Below are positions 48,973-61,083 of a DNA stretch of 64,000 bases, one piece after another. This DNA is from Nelumbo lutea. Taxonomy: Eukaryota > Streptophyta > Magnoliopsida > Proteales > Nelumbonaceae. The stretch is from positions 69,350,383 through 69,414,382 of the forward strand of contig JAKGHH010000002.1 of NCBI GenBank assembly GCA_022828595.1. The letters run 5' to 3'. The stretch's first letter is position 1; each line of letters begins with the position of its first letter. Below the pieces are notes generated by a model that was not told the DNA's origin, did no database searches, and worked only from the letters and a program-made list of their open reading frames with translations. The translations under genes were made by a program, and so were the position numbers.

Positions 48973-49213
48973 TGTTAGAATCCGACCTGCCTTAGAATTC
49001 TGTTAGAATGATAATAGTAGATATAAGAGAAAGAGGAGAAGAGAAAGAAGAAGAAGAAGAGAAGAGAATAGAGAGGGAGAAAGGTCTGGTTCGAACAAGA
49101 GAGAAAATCAGTCCCTACTTAAGTGAGGGACACAAAAGCTAACATAACTTTACACATCATCAACTTAACATAAGCATAAAGACAAAATTACCCCTACACA
49201 GTCAACATTAACA
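48973..49213 (-). repeat. Copia E 5' LTR
   Basis: 241 bp. It borders the primer-site complement and ends ATTAACA next to the GGGTT duplication. Confidence 0.9.
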
Positions 49214-49248
49214 GGGTTCAAGTACTTTGTTACTTTTGTTGATGACTT

Positions 49249-51172
49249 TGAAAGAATGGTAGGATCCATCTAATGGACGCCATAAAGGTTGCGGAATGGG
49301 TGGGCGAATTTCAAAAATTTCCTACCTTCTCCCAACTGGGAATCATATTCCCTAAATTTAGAATACAATATTCAAGGATCCTACATGAACCATAATCAAA
49401 CCAGATCTGTGCCAAAAGATAAATGGGAGGAATATACCTGATCCGGAGAAACAGTATCTCCCAAAGTTGGTGTTCACGCCCAAAGAATGCTCCAAGATCC
49501 GTTCCTGCTGAAGATGACACAGCTGTGAATGGAACAGAACCAGCAGGGTGCATCCTACACACTGGATCCTTCACAAGAATCCTCTGAAGTACTAAACACT
49601 GAATCTTTTTCAGTCTTTCTTGCAAGACTGATGTCAAGAACAGATTTCTTGACTTTCTTTTCTGCAAAGATCTAATCTTGCAACGGCAGATGGCGGCAGC
49701 AGGAGGAGATCTCCAAAACGAAAAAGGCTGAACTGCTTTTTCTCTTTTTCTGGAGAGTATGAGATCTGATCTCAATTCGCAGGAGATATCCTATCTTGCG
49801 ATTTTTCTTGGTTCGAAATCTCCTCCTTTCTTCTTGATTAAGAAACCTCCTTATTAGGAGTTATCCCAATCCAAATCAGTATTTGGATAGGGGATAATCT
49901 TAATCCTTTCTGCAGATAGAGTTAGCTTACTCCTGATCTTATCAGGAGGTTACCAGATTCAAATCTAATTTGAATTTGGTCTCTAAGAGTGGATAAGGCT
50001 AAAGGCCCAATCCTTTTACTAACTTTAATCTCAAATTCGCCCCATGGATGGGTGATCATATCAGCCCACCTCGAAATGGGCTTTTGGCCCATTAAGTGTT
50101 CAGTGTCTAATTACTTTCCAATCTGTTGCCCAGTTGGGCTTCTTTGTATGGCGTGGGACCCAAGCATTGATCTACACACCAGCCACATGGGTTCGGCCCA
50201 GCCTCTAAAACAAGGCCCAGCCGAATTCACTGAAAAACTCAATGAACCCCTTGAGTCCATCATATGGACCCTATGGGCCCAACACTTACATTAAGTGGTC
50301 CCTGGGCCAAGCCATCTTATAAAAACCCAGGGACTGTGGGCAGGTGCAAGATTAGCCCATCAGGTATTATCCTCAATGGTCTTACACTTAACCTCTCAGC
50401 CCTTAATGATCAAACACTGCCCGACAAGAGAGGACCTCTCCCTCGGCTGCAAGGAACAGTGCCGCACTCTCCTCTCACATGGATCCCGGGAATTAAAACC
50501 ATTTGCAAACAATTTGAAACCGCACACATATATATATAAATATATTAATTTTGCAAAACAAAATTCCAACGATTGAAATCAACTGCCGGCAGTTTGGTTT
50601 CCATCAGAGAGAGTGCATTCCCGATCATTACCCTTTGTCCGACAAAGTGGCTGATTCTGTCACTATGATCACCCACTCAGATGAATTCTCAAACTGCCCC
50701 AACATACCCAGGTTTTGATCCCCGCTAAGGATCTCACTGAATGGCATATCAAAGGCAGCCTGATCCAACACCTAGTGAAATGTCATAATCGAGTCTAGGG
50801 GTCAGGTGTAACTTTCCAGTTTTGCCCATCTATCTCCAAGGTCCAGGGCAATATTGGAAATCTGGTCCGGTTCAAGGATTCAAGTAATCCCATACTGCAT
50901 GTGCCTCGGGTCTTACCCTGGTGGCTGAGACAGGCCATCCCAACACTTGGTGGCACATCAGCATCAGCCTTGGCAGGATAAATCTCCCCAGACTTATCCA
51001 ACGGCTGTGAACATTTAAAACTAACATGAGTCTCTATAAATGTCCAGTTTTAGGGTTTTACACAGAATTAAACCAAACAACATGAATCAAACATGCACTT
51101 TATTTATTTCCACTAAATAACAAAAGTACATCAAATCAGATTGAAGCTAAGGGCATACAAAACTATCTAACA
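49249..51172 (-). repeat. Copia D 3' LTR
   Basis: 1924 bp. It differs from the other D LTR at roughly one percent of sites by eye, fewer than in Copia A. Confidence 0.92.
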
Positions 51173-51186
51173 GCTCCCACTTGCAC

Positions 51187-52640
51187 TTAGGTCCAATCTG
51201 GTACAAGCCGGAGTCCCATACTTTCCACGTGTTTCTCAAACACCTTCTGTGCCAGTGGCTTAGTCAATGGGTCTGCCACATTATCCGCTGATGCTACCTT
51301 CTGAATCAGGACGTCCCCTCTACCAACGATCTCCCGCAGTACATGGTACTTTCTCTCGATGTGCTTCGACTTCGAGTGAGCCCGAGGCTCTTTAGCCTGG
51401 GCGATCGCTCCATTGTTGTCACACAACAACGGGATGGGAGATGTGCTGGATGGAATCGCTCCCAATTCGTGTATGAACTTCTTCATCCACACGGCTTCCT
51501 TGGCAGCTTCACTTGCGGCAATGTACTCGGCCTCGGTTGTGGAGTCTGCAGTGGACCCCTGTTTGCTGCTTTTCCAGCAAACAGCACACGATCCTATCGT
51601 GAAAACATACCCAGATGTAGACTTTCTATCATCTGGATCCGACTGGAAATCGGCATCGGTATACCCTAGAACTTGCAGTGAACTACCATCGAATACCAGA
51701 CAAAACTCTTTTGTCCTTCGAAGGTATTTGAGTATGTTCTTCACAGCAGTCCAATGCTCCTGCCCTGGGTTTGCCTGGAATCTGCTTACCACACTCACCG
51801 CCTGAGCAAAGTCAGGGCGAGTGCACAGCATGGCATACATGATGCTCCCTACGGCTGAGGCATAGGGAACGTCTCTCATGCTCTCAATCTCCTCAGAAGT
51901 CTTGGGAGACATCTTCTTGGAGAGAGTGACTCCGTGCTTGAAAGGAACGTTTCCTTTCTTGGAGTTCTCCATGCTGTACCTCTTGACAATTTTGTCAATA
52001 TAAGCAGCCTGGGATAATCCAATTATCCGCTTCGATCTATCTCTATAGAGTCGAAGACCCAGTATGTATGAAGCTTCTCCAAGATCTTTCATGGAGAACT
52101 GTTGTGATAGCCATACCTTGACCGAAGTCAACATTCCTACATCATTCCCAATGAGTAGGATATCGTCCACGTACAACACCAAAAAGGTGATCTTATCCCC
52201 ACTGGACTTCCTGTAAACACAGGGCTCATCCGGATTCTGCTCAAAGTCAAACGTTTTGACTGCAGAATCAAAACGGATGTTCCAACTCCTAGAAGCCTGC
52301 TTAAGTCCATATATGGATCTATTAAGTTTACATACCATGTGTTCCTGACCAGCAGCAATGAAGCCTTGCGGCTGCTGCATGTAGATATCTTCACTAAGAT
52401 CTCCATTCAGGAACGCGGTTTTGACATCCATTTGCCAAATCTCATAGTCATGGTACGCTGCTACAGCTAGCAGGATCCTAATGGATTTAAGCATGGCCAC
52501 GGGCGAAAAGGTTTCCTCATAGTCGATGCCTTCTTTCTGAGTATACCCTTTCGCCACCAAGCGAGCTTTAAAGGTCTCAATCCTGCCATCGGGGCCCTTC
52601 TTCCTCTTGTAGATCCATTTGCAACCAATTGCTTTTACCC
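51187..52640 (-). pseudogene. Copia D RT and RNase H
   Basis: The frame is open from [10 protein letters not shown] to the stop at 51187. It includes [23 protein letters not shown] near 52160, [20 protein letters not shown] near 51650 and the RNase H end with SKHIERKYH. It is separated from the upstream frame only by a 2-bp difference near 52645. All catalytic motifs look intact. Confidence 0.9.
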
Positions 52641-54733
52641 CGGCGGGGATCCACTAGAGTCCAGACTCCATTGGTCTCCATTGAGTCCATTTCAGCCCTC
52701 ATGGCCTCCACCCACTTCTGGGAGTCTATGTCTAACATAGCTTCCGCGTAAGTCACGGGATCCTCTTCACTAGTCAAGGTTTCCACCAGGTAACTATCCT
52801 GGTCATAACCATATCGGACTGGTGGTCTGGATACCCGGGTGGTTCTTCTAGGTTGGTAATTACCTGGAATTTGTGGGACATCTCCCACTGCTCCTGAGCT
52901 CTCCTCATCAAGAACTATTTCCTGACGATGGGTGTCCAGGATGTAATCGGATTCTAAGAACTGGGCGTTTCGACTGCAGAACACTTTCTGCTCACTCGGG
53001 TCATAGAATAGATAACCCACCGAATCCTTTGGGTAGCCTATAAACAGGCAACGACTGGTTTTAGATTCCAACTTGTCCGCACTTGTTCTTTTAACGTGTG
53101 CAGGACAACCCCAAATCTTCAAGTGTCTTACACTTGGCTTCCTTCCGGTCCAAAGTTCATATGGAGTTTTCGGAACTGATTTGGTTGGAACCCGATTCAG
53201 CACGTAGATAGCAGTCTCTAATGCGTATCCCCAAAAGGATGTGGGTAATTGTGAGCGTACGAGAAGTGACCGGACCATGTCCAACAAGGTCCTATTCCTC
53301 CTCTCTGAAACACCGTTGAGTTGAGGTGTAGCAGGAGGAGCTAATTGTGACACTATCCCATTGGCCTTTAAGTAGTCCCTGAATTCGTCAGAGAGATACT
53401 CGCCACCTCGATCTGATCGAAGGGCCTTAATTTCTCTCCCTAACTGTTTCTCGACTTCCTGTCTGAACTCTTTGAACTTTTCAAATGATTCAGACTTATG
53501 TCTCATTAGGTACACGTAACCATATCGTGAAAAATCATCTGTAAAGGTGATGAAGTACACGTGTTGATTCCGTGTCCTAACACTCAGGGGACCACATACA
53601 TCAGTATGTATTAGGTCAAGTGTGCCTTCAGATCTTTCAGGCTTACCGTCAAATGGCCGCTTAGACATCTTACCTTGAAGGCAAGGTTCACAAGTGGGAA
53701 GATTTTCTACGGTTAGAAAATCCAAAGGACCATCCTTTACCAGCCTTGTGATTCGGTCAATACCGATATGGCCAAGTCGGTAATGCCAGAGGCACGTGGG
53801 ACTTACTGTATCACGATTCCTTTTCTTGGGATTTTTGACCGACGTAGTTTCGGTTAAGTTAGTTTCCAGAGAAGGATGTAGAACATAGAGACCGTTCTCT
53901 TGTTCCCCGCATGCGATGAATTTATTATTCCGTTTAACAGTAATCATATTACTAAAATAAACAGTATATCCATCAGCACACAGTTTTGAAACAGAAATTA
54001 AATTTCTTCTCAAGTTCTGTACATAAAGACAATCTTTAAGTACAAGCATTCCTTCTTTAAAAACTAATTCTACGGTTCCTATTGCTGCTGCTGCAACACT
54101 TGCAGTTGTTCCCAAGAATAGTGTCACTTCACCTTCACTCAACCTTCTGCTAACTTTGAACCCCTGCAGTGAGTTACACGCATGAGTTGAAGCCCCGGAG
54201 TCAACACACCAGGACACAGAAGTAACTAACATGTTAGTTTCTATGACACAAGTTTCGATGTTACCTTTCTTAGATTCCAGGTAGGCAGGACAATTCCTCT
54301 TCCAGTGGCCGGTCTGTTTGCAGAAGTGACAGACATCAGATGCCTTGTTCTTCTTCTGCTTCTTAGGATTGGCAGCCTTCTTCTGAGGCTTCTTTGCCTT
54401 TCTCTTTTTCTTGCCCGATTTGTTAGCTTCAGCAAGCATAACTACAGGCTCATCCTTCTTGAGTAGATCCTCGGCTCTCTGCAACATATTGCTGAGTTCC
54501 TGGACGCTGACATTCAGCTTATTCATATTGTAGTTCATTGTGAACGCATTGAAGGAAGAGGGCAAAGAATTGAGGATGGCATCCACTTGCGTGCCAAGAT
54601 CTAGCCCGGATCCAAGAGCTTCAAGTTCGTTAATGTAACCCATCATCCGAAGACAATGGTCATGAACTTTCTGCCCTTTGGTCATCTGCGCGGTCATGAA
54701 CAATTTCAGGACCTTCTGTCGAGTAGAACGGTT
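52641..54733 (-). pseudogene. Copia D gag end, protease, integrase, RT start
   Basis: One frame runs from the gag stop at 54734-54736 through the zinc knuckle [14 protein letters not shown] near 54320 and protease [10 protein letters not shown] near 54200. It continues through integrase ([32 protein letters not shown]) and the [13 protein letters not shown] start of the RT. The frame is lost at the 2-bp lesion near 52645. Confidence 0.9.
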
Positions 54734-55051
54734 CTACTCTTCATACATTGTTCTTAGACTGTCCAATATGTCCTTGGCTAGTTCGATCTGATCGAACTGC
54801 CTCTGTATTGAGTTGTCTAATGAGGCAACGACAAAGCAGCGGGCTAGGGAGTTCTTATCCTCCCACTCTTGGTAGTCCCTTCTACGGGCCTCAGAAGCCC
54901 TATCACCCGGACGTTCCGGGGCAGGATTTTTCACTACCTTGTCTAACTTTTCGGAAGTTAGGACCAGCATAAGATTTCTGTACCAGTCGGCATAGTTTGG
55001 GCCCTTTAGCTTGTTATCGTCTAGAAGCTTTGCAAATTGACCGTTTGCCAT
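54734..55051 (-). pseudogene. Copia D gag, N-terminal part
   Basis: MANGQFAKLL at 55051 is the likely start. TAG at 54734-54736 replaces CAG of Copia A after TMYEE. This single stop separates gag from the rest of the polyprotein. Confidence 0.9.
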
Positions 55052-55075
55052 TTTCTGATAAAATAGCAAAATCAT

Positions 55076-56823
55076 TAGTCCACAACCTTAGTTTGATTCA
55101 TGTTACCTACATAGATATGGCTTTTAATCTATGTTCCATTCCCATTTGTTCATCTCTGAGATTTCCCTCCTTTCTCAGTGACGGAGACGACGAAATGTCT
55201 CTGGAAATGTGGGAAATCACATGGGGTGCGTGAAGCCAACTGTTTCAGCTGCATAACCCCACCACCTTTCTGTGACGGATCATATCCACTCATCAAATGA
55301 GTTTCCCTTTGGCCTCTGTCAGACAAGGTTCAGAGCCGTTTTCAGGTAAACCTTTCTGTCCAGTGAGTGCTTACCCATCATATTCAGGTTACGCCAAGGT
55401 ACCGTGAGAGAGTTCCCATTTTCTGGTGAAGCCCCTCCCACATCGGTCTATGACGCCCCTATCATCTTATGAAACACTCTAATAGATCCAACAGCAAATG
55501 GATAGCCCAATTTTATGGTGCGTTTCCTCATTACTGAAGGACCCATCATTGTGCTAATGACGGAAGGCCTTTAGAGAGTCCATCATATGGGTCTCCCTAT
55601 CACATGCATTCATATTTGCTAGAGGGAACAAAAACGCCATAGTTTTAATTTAGGTCAAACCAGAGTGGCTCCCACTGACTTTCATAAAGTCAGATTTCTG
55701 GTGGGCCTTAATCGGCTAGGGGTTCCGTACGCATCCCTTTTCAGGGTTGTGGGGCCCACCAAGCAAAGAGGGGTCATCCAATGACCTTGAAGGACACTAT
55801 GGCAATGATGTGCATTTAGCCATGGTGTGCGCAAGAGCCACTAACGAGTCTTCATGGGCCAAGTACTTATGGCCCATGGTCGCAGCACATCAAACATCCA
55901 AACATCACATGTAAAGGAGGAATTGATCCAATCAATTAACTGCTGTAAAGCCCATTGAATAGCCCATTTAAAATCTAAGTCATTAACAATTAATGACTAC
56001 TAGGTGTATGGGCTGAATCGCAGATAGCAGTTCGGCCCATACAGCTTATCTCACAGTAATGGGCCTTTTGCAGTTTTAACCCTTTAAAACTGGGCTTTAC
56101 AGGTGGGCCGAATTAATCCCTGTAATTGAACATCAGATTTGGAACAGCAAGTGTGAGAAATACAGACTGAAAAACAGTCCCTATCGAACCCCAGATTCGG
56201 TCCAAACAGTTTTGGTCCAATCTAGTCCGAGAGGATCCAAAACTGATTTTCAATTCAAGAATTAATTCATGAAAGATCTGAAATTAATAATCTTGATTTC
56301 AAACAATCACAAATCAAACTATGGACTGTTCGCACCACCTGCAAAACAGAGGTTAATCACAAGGGTTGCAGTTTCACAAACTGCAAATCGCAGAAAGCGA
56401 TTTCTCCAACTGCAAATCTCCAGCGCCGCCTTCTTCTTCCTTCTTCTTTAATCAAGAAAAATAACAGAAATCCTATTTCTATTAATTACATTCTTGATCA
56501 AATCCTATACATTCAGTCTAAAAATAAAAAAAATTATTTACAAACCGAATATAAATAAATAGAAAGAAAAAGGGTGCGCAGACTATCTGCGCCAAATCTG
56601 CACTGTGATCTCCAGGTTCGAACAGTCCATTAAATCAAAATAAATAAAGAACAATTCTAAATAAATTTTGGATTTAATAAAATTAATTTCAGATCAATCG
56701 CCCTTAACAAGAAACAGTTTCTTGAAATAAAGAAAACAATCTGCGCAAATCTTGAAAGAACACCTTCTATCCATCTGCGCAGGGTCAGATCTGATTTTCT
56801 TTTGGTTCAAGATTCGAACCTGT
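55076..56823 (-). other. Copia D long untranslated leader
   Basis: It matches the Copia A leader closely along its length, including a GTGTGCGCAAGAGCCACTAA stretch. It retains about 40 bp near 55365-55405 that Copia A has lost. No conserved reading frame. Confidence 0.6.
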
Positions 56824-56837
56824 GGCTCTGATACCAC

Positions 56838-58626
56838 TGAAAGAATGGTAGGATCCATCTAATGGACGCCATAAAGGTTGCGGAATGGGTGGGCGAATTT
56901 CAAAAATTTCCTACCTTCTCCCAACTGGGAATCATATTCCCTAAATTTAGAATACAATATTCAAGGATCCTACTTGAACCATAATCAAACCAGATCTGTA
57001 CCAAAAGATAAATGGGAGGAATATACCTGATCCGGAGAAGCAGTATCTCCCAAAGTTGGTGTTCACGCCCAAAGAATGCTCCAAGATCCGTTCCTGCTGA
57101 AGATGACACAGCTGTGAATGGAACAGAACCAGCAGGGTGCGTCCTACACACTGGATCCTTCACAAGAATCCTCTGGAAGTACTAAACACTGAATCTTTTT
57201 CAGTCTTTCTTGCAAGACTGATGTCAAGAACAGATTTCTTGACTTTCTTTTCTGCAAAGATCTAATCTTGCAATGGCAGATGGCGGCGGCAGGAGGAGAT
57301 CTCCAAAACGAAAAAGGCTGAACTGCTTTTTCTCTTTTTCTGGAGAGTATGAGATCTGATCTCAATTCGTAGGAGATATCCTATCTTGCGATTTTTTCTT
57401 GGTTTGAAATCTCCTCCTTTCTTCTTGATTAAGAAACCTCCTTATTAGGAGTTATCCCAATCCAAATCAGTATTTGGATAGGGGATAATCTTAATCCTTT
57501 CTGCAGATAGAGTTAGCTTACTCCTGATCTTATCAGGAGGTTACCAGATTCAAATCTAATTTGAATTTGGTCTCTAAGAGTGGATAAGGCTAAAGGCCCA
57601 ATCCTTTTACTAACTTTAATCTCAAATTCGCCCCATGGATGGGTGATCATATCAGCCCACCTCGAAATGGGCTTTTGGCCCATTAAGTGTTCAGTGTCTA
57701 ATTACTTTCCAATCTGTTGCCCAGTTGGGCTTCTTTGTATGGCGTGGGACCCAAGCATTGATCTACACACCAGCCACATGGGTTCGGCCCAACCTCTAAA
57801 ACAAGGCCCAGCCGAATTCACTGAAAAACTCAATGAACCCCTTGAGTCCATCATATGGACCCTATGGGCCCAACACTTACATTAAGTGGTCCCTGGGCCA
57901 AGCCATCTTATAAAAACCCAGGGACTGTGGGCAGGTGCAAGATTAGCCCATCAGGTATTATCCTCAATGGTCTTACACTTAACCTCTCAGCCCTTAATGA
58001 TCAAGCACTGCCCGACAAGAGAGGACCTCTCCCTCGGCTGCAAGGAACAGTGCCGCACTCTCCTCTCACATGGATCCCGGGAATTAAAAGCATTTGCAAA
58101 CAATTTGAAGCCGTACACATATATATATATATATATAAATATATTAATTTTGCAAAACAAAATTCCAACGATTGAAATCAACTACCGACAGTTTGGTTTC
58201 CACCAGAGAGAGTGCATTCCCGATCATTACCCTTTGTCCGACAAAGTGGCTGATTCTGTCACTATGATCACCCACTTAGATGAATTCTCAAACTGCCCCA
58301 ACATACCCAGGTTTTGATCCCCGTTAAGGATCTCACTGATTGGCATATCAAAGGCAGCCTGATCCAACACCTAGTGAAATGTCATAATCGTGTCTAGGGG
58401 TCAGGTGGCACACCAGCATCAGCCTTGGCAGGATAAACTCCCCAGACTTATCCAAGGGCTGTGAATATTTAAAACTAACACGAGAGTCTATAAATGTCCA
58501 GTTTTAGGGTTTTACACAGAATTAAACCAAACAACATGAATCAAACATGCACTTTATTTATTTCCACTAAATAACAAAAGTACATCAAATCAGATTGAAG
58601 CTAAGGGCATACAAAACTGTCTAACA
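56838..58626 (-). repeat. Copia D 5' LTR with a 140-bp deletion
   Basis: 1789 bp. Near 58408 about 140 bp present in the 3' LTR are missing, with GGTG at both deletion borders. Such a deletion fits illegitimate recombination. Confidence 0.9.
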
Positions 58627-59006
58627 ATAAGGACCATCACTCGTGCATAGATTGAATATGTGCTCGAGAGAGGCTATTCATTGCTTTGGGATTTCACCAA
58701 ACCAAGGCTGAATCCTATTCTACTCGAATTGCCTAGAAAACTAGTTGCTGAATTTATTTTTCTATGTACCTTTAGCTTGTCTCCTCACTTGCATACAAGG
58801 TGTTTGGTCCAATGTGTTAGAAATAGCTTTGTAGTTAGAATTTCAGATTTTCATTAGTTTTACATTTCAATTGATCAAATAACAGTAGACTGATTTATTA
58901 TTAGTAATTGCTACATATGTCCTTGTGGGAACGATACTCTACTCACTAATCTTTTACTTGAGTGGCTAGTGCACTTGCTAGTGTCACAATGAGCCACACA
59001 TCATTC
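58627..59006. mobile_element. possible Gypsy LTR scrap
   Basis: CCTTGTGGGAACGATACTCTAC near 58921, then ACTTGAGTGGC and GTGCACTTGCTAGTG, resembles the end region of plant Gypsy (Athila/Tat-like) LTRs. No coding sequence or matching LTR is present, so this is tentative. Confidence 0.35.
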
Positions 59007-61083
59007 AGCACGTAAATCGTAGTCTCTAATGCGAAACCCCAAAAGGTTGTAGGTAACTCTGACACACCATTTAATTATGGTGCAGCAGGAGGAGCTAGTT
59101 GTGATACAATCCCGTTTTCCTTTAAATAGTCCCTGAATTCATTAGAAAGATACTTGCCACCTCGATCTGATCTATATTAATGTGGCCAAGTCGATAATGC
59201 CTCAGGCATGTGGGATTAACTATATCATGAGTCCTCTTGTTAGGGATTATTTCCAATGTAATTTCAATAATGTTTATTTCTAGAGAAGGATGGAGAACAT
59301 AGAGACCGTTCTCAAGTTCTCCGTATGTGAGGAATTTGTTATTCCGTTTAATAGTAATCACATTACTGAATAAGATAAAATAACCATTCATGCACAATTT
59401 TGAGACAGAAATCAAATTTCTTCTTAAATTAGGTATGAAAAGACAATCTTTAAGTACAACTGTTCATTCTCTGAAAACTAGTTCTATAGTTCCTATGGCA
59501 GTAGCTGCAACTATTGCAGAAGCTCCCAAGTAGAGAGTCACTTCTCCACCACTCAATCTTATCGATTTGTCATTGTATCGGATTGTCCAAAGAGGCTATA
59601 ATATAACACCGGGCAAGAGAGTTTTTCTCTTCCCATTTTTGATACTCTCTTCTTTGAGCCTCAGAAGCCCTATCACCCGGATGGTCCGGAGTAGGGTTGT
59701 TAGAAATATTGTCCAATTTCTCGGATGTCAGAACCAGCATAAGGTTTCAAAACCATTCAACATAATTAGGGCCCTTGAGTTTGTTTTCATCCAAAATTTG
59801 GTGAGGTTTCCGTTTGCCATTTCTAGTAAAGGCAAGGCAGATTTATAAGTCCACAACCTAATTGATTCATGTCATCACATAGAAAGGGCTTTTAATCTAT
59901 GTTCCATTTCCATTTTGGGCATCTCTAAGATTCCCTCCAATCTCAGTAACGGAGATAGTTGTGTCTCTGGAAATGTGGGAAACCACATGGGGTGCATGGA
60001 GCCAATTGTTTCAGTTGCAAAACCTCACCACCTTCTTTGAAGGATCTCATCCACTCATCTTATGGGCTTTCCCTTTGGCCTCTGTCAGACAAGGTTCATA
60101 ACCCTTTTAGGTTAAACCTTTCTGTCTAGTAAATGCTCACCCATCATGTTCGTGAACGCCAAGGTACCATGAGAGAGTCTTTCATTTTAGGATAAGCCCC
60201 TCCCGCATCGGTCTATGACGCCCCTATCATCTCATGAAGCAATCCAGCCAACTGCATTAGCAGATGAAAAGCCCAATTTTATGGTGCATCTCCACCCACC
60301 CATATAGCCAACCTTCATACTAATGATGGAATGCCTTCAGAGAATTCACCATATGAAATTCCCTATCACATGCACTTATATTTAATGGAGGAACGAAAAC
60401 CCCTTAGATTTGATTTTGGTCAAACCAAAGTGGATCCCACTGGTTTTCATAAAGCCAGATTTAAATGGGCCCTAAACGGTTAGGGTTGCGCATGGTTCCT
60501 CTTGGGGAGAAAGCTGATGTGGGGCCCACCATGTAGGGAGATCAACCAATGATCTTAAGGACACCATGGAAATGATGTGCTTTTAGCCATGGTGTGTGAA
60601 AGAGCCATTATCAAATCAGCATGGGCCAAGTGCTTATGGCCCATGAATATAGCACATCAAACATCCACACATCACATGTATGAAATCTCTAATTGATCCA
60701 ATCAATTAGAAAACCTAATTTTTCTTTTAATATTACATTAGATTCGAATTCCTATACATTCCATATGAAATTAAATTAAAAAGAAAATAAAATTAATTAC
60801 AGACCAAGAATGAATAGAAGAAATTGCAGATTTCTTGTGCCAATAAAAGAATTCGATCTCCACCATACAAACAACATAAAATCCAAGAAAAATATATAGA
60901 ACAGTTCTAAATATAAATCAGATTAATAAAGATTAAATTTTAGATCATTCACCAAAAAACTGGGAATCGATTTCCCAAAAAAAATGTTAACTGCATGAAT
61001 CGGGTAGAATGCCTTCTGTCCATTTTCGTAGATCCAGATCTGGTTTCATTCGGTTCAAGATCAAAACCTAGTTTTGATACCAC
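59007..61083 (-). pseudogene. diverged A-family internal region (integrase scraps, gag scrap, leader)
   Basis: On the minus strand there are pieces of integrase near 59010-59170, GAG-pre-integrase and protease region near 59180-59560, and gag near 59600-59850. Large deletions lie between them. A leader to about 61070 follows, and then a mutated primer-site complement (TTTTGATACCA) ends beside the LTR at 61084. It is more diverged than A and D. Confidence 0.8.

Larger units (their letters stand above)
44061..49213 (-). mobile_element. Copia E inside Copia C integrase
   Basis: GGGTT is duplicated at 44056-44060 and 49214-49218, and host codons join cleanly across it. LTRs are 44061-44361 and 48973-49213, with the primer-site complement GCTCTGATACCA at 48961-48972. 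The purine tract complement is CTCCCCCTTAAG at 44362 on. Confidence 0.94.
32751..49248 (+). mobile_element. Copia C, oldest element of the nest (right part missing)
   Basis: The 5' LTR is 32751-33046 and the primer site TGGTATCAGAG begins at 33047. Internal pieces are 33047-34147, 41798-42516, 43791-44060 and 49214-49248. They are separated by Copia H, a LINE and Copia E, and cut off by Copia D. The RT, RNase H and 3' LTR were not found beyond D. Confidence 0.85.
49249..58626 (-). mobile_element. Copia D, least decayed A-family element
   Basis: LTRs lie at 49249-51172 and 56838-58626, with the primer-site complement at 56824-56836 and the purine tract at about 51173-51184. It was inserted 35 bp beyond Copia E in the Copia C integrase. 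Left 5-mer GACTT and right 5-mer ATAAG differ, and Copia C does not resume on the right, so the element or its flank has been rearranged. Confidence 0.94.

Noticed and set aside
57855..58175. An open frame of about 100 codons that recurs in every A-family LTR (also near 1747, 9257, 50264 and, reversed, 18616 and 35592)
   Set aside because: It is antisense to the LTR, varies in length and frame between copies, and recurs only because the LTR recurs. No protein family was recognised.
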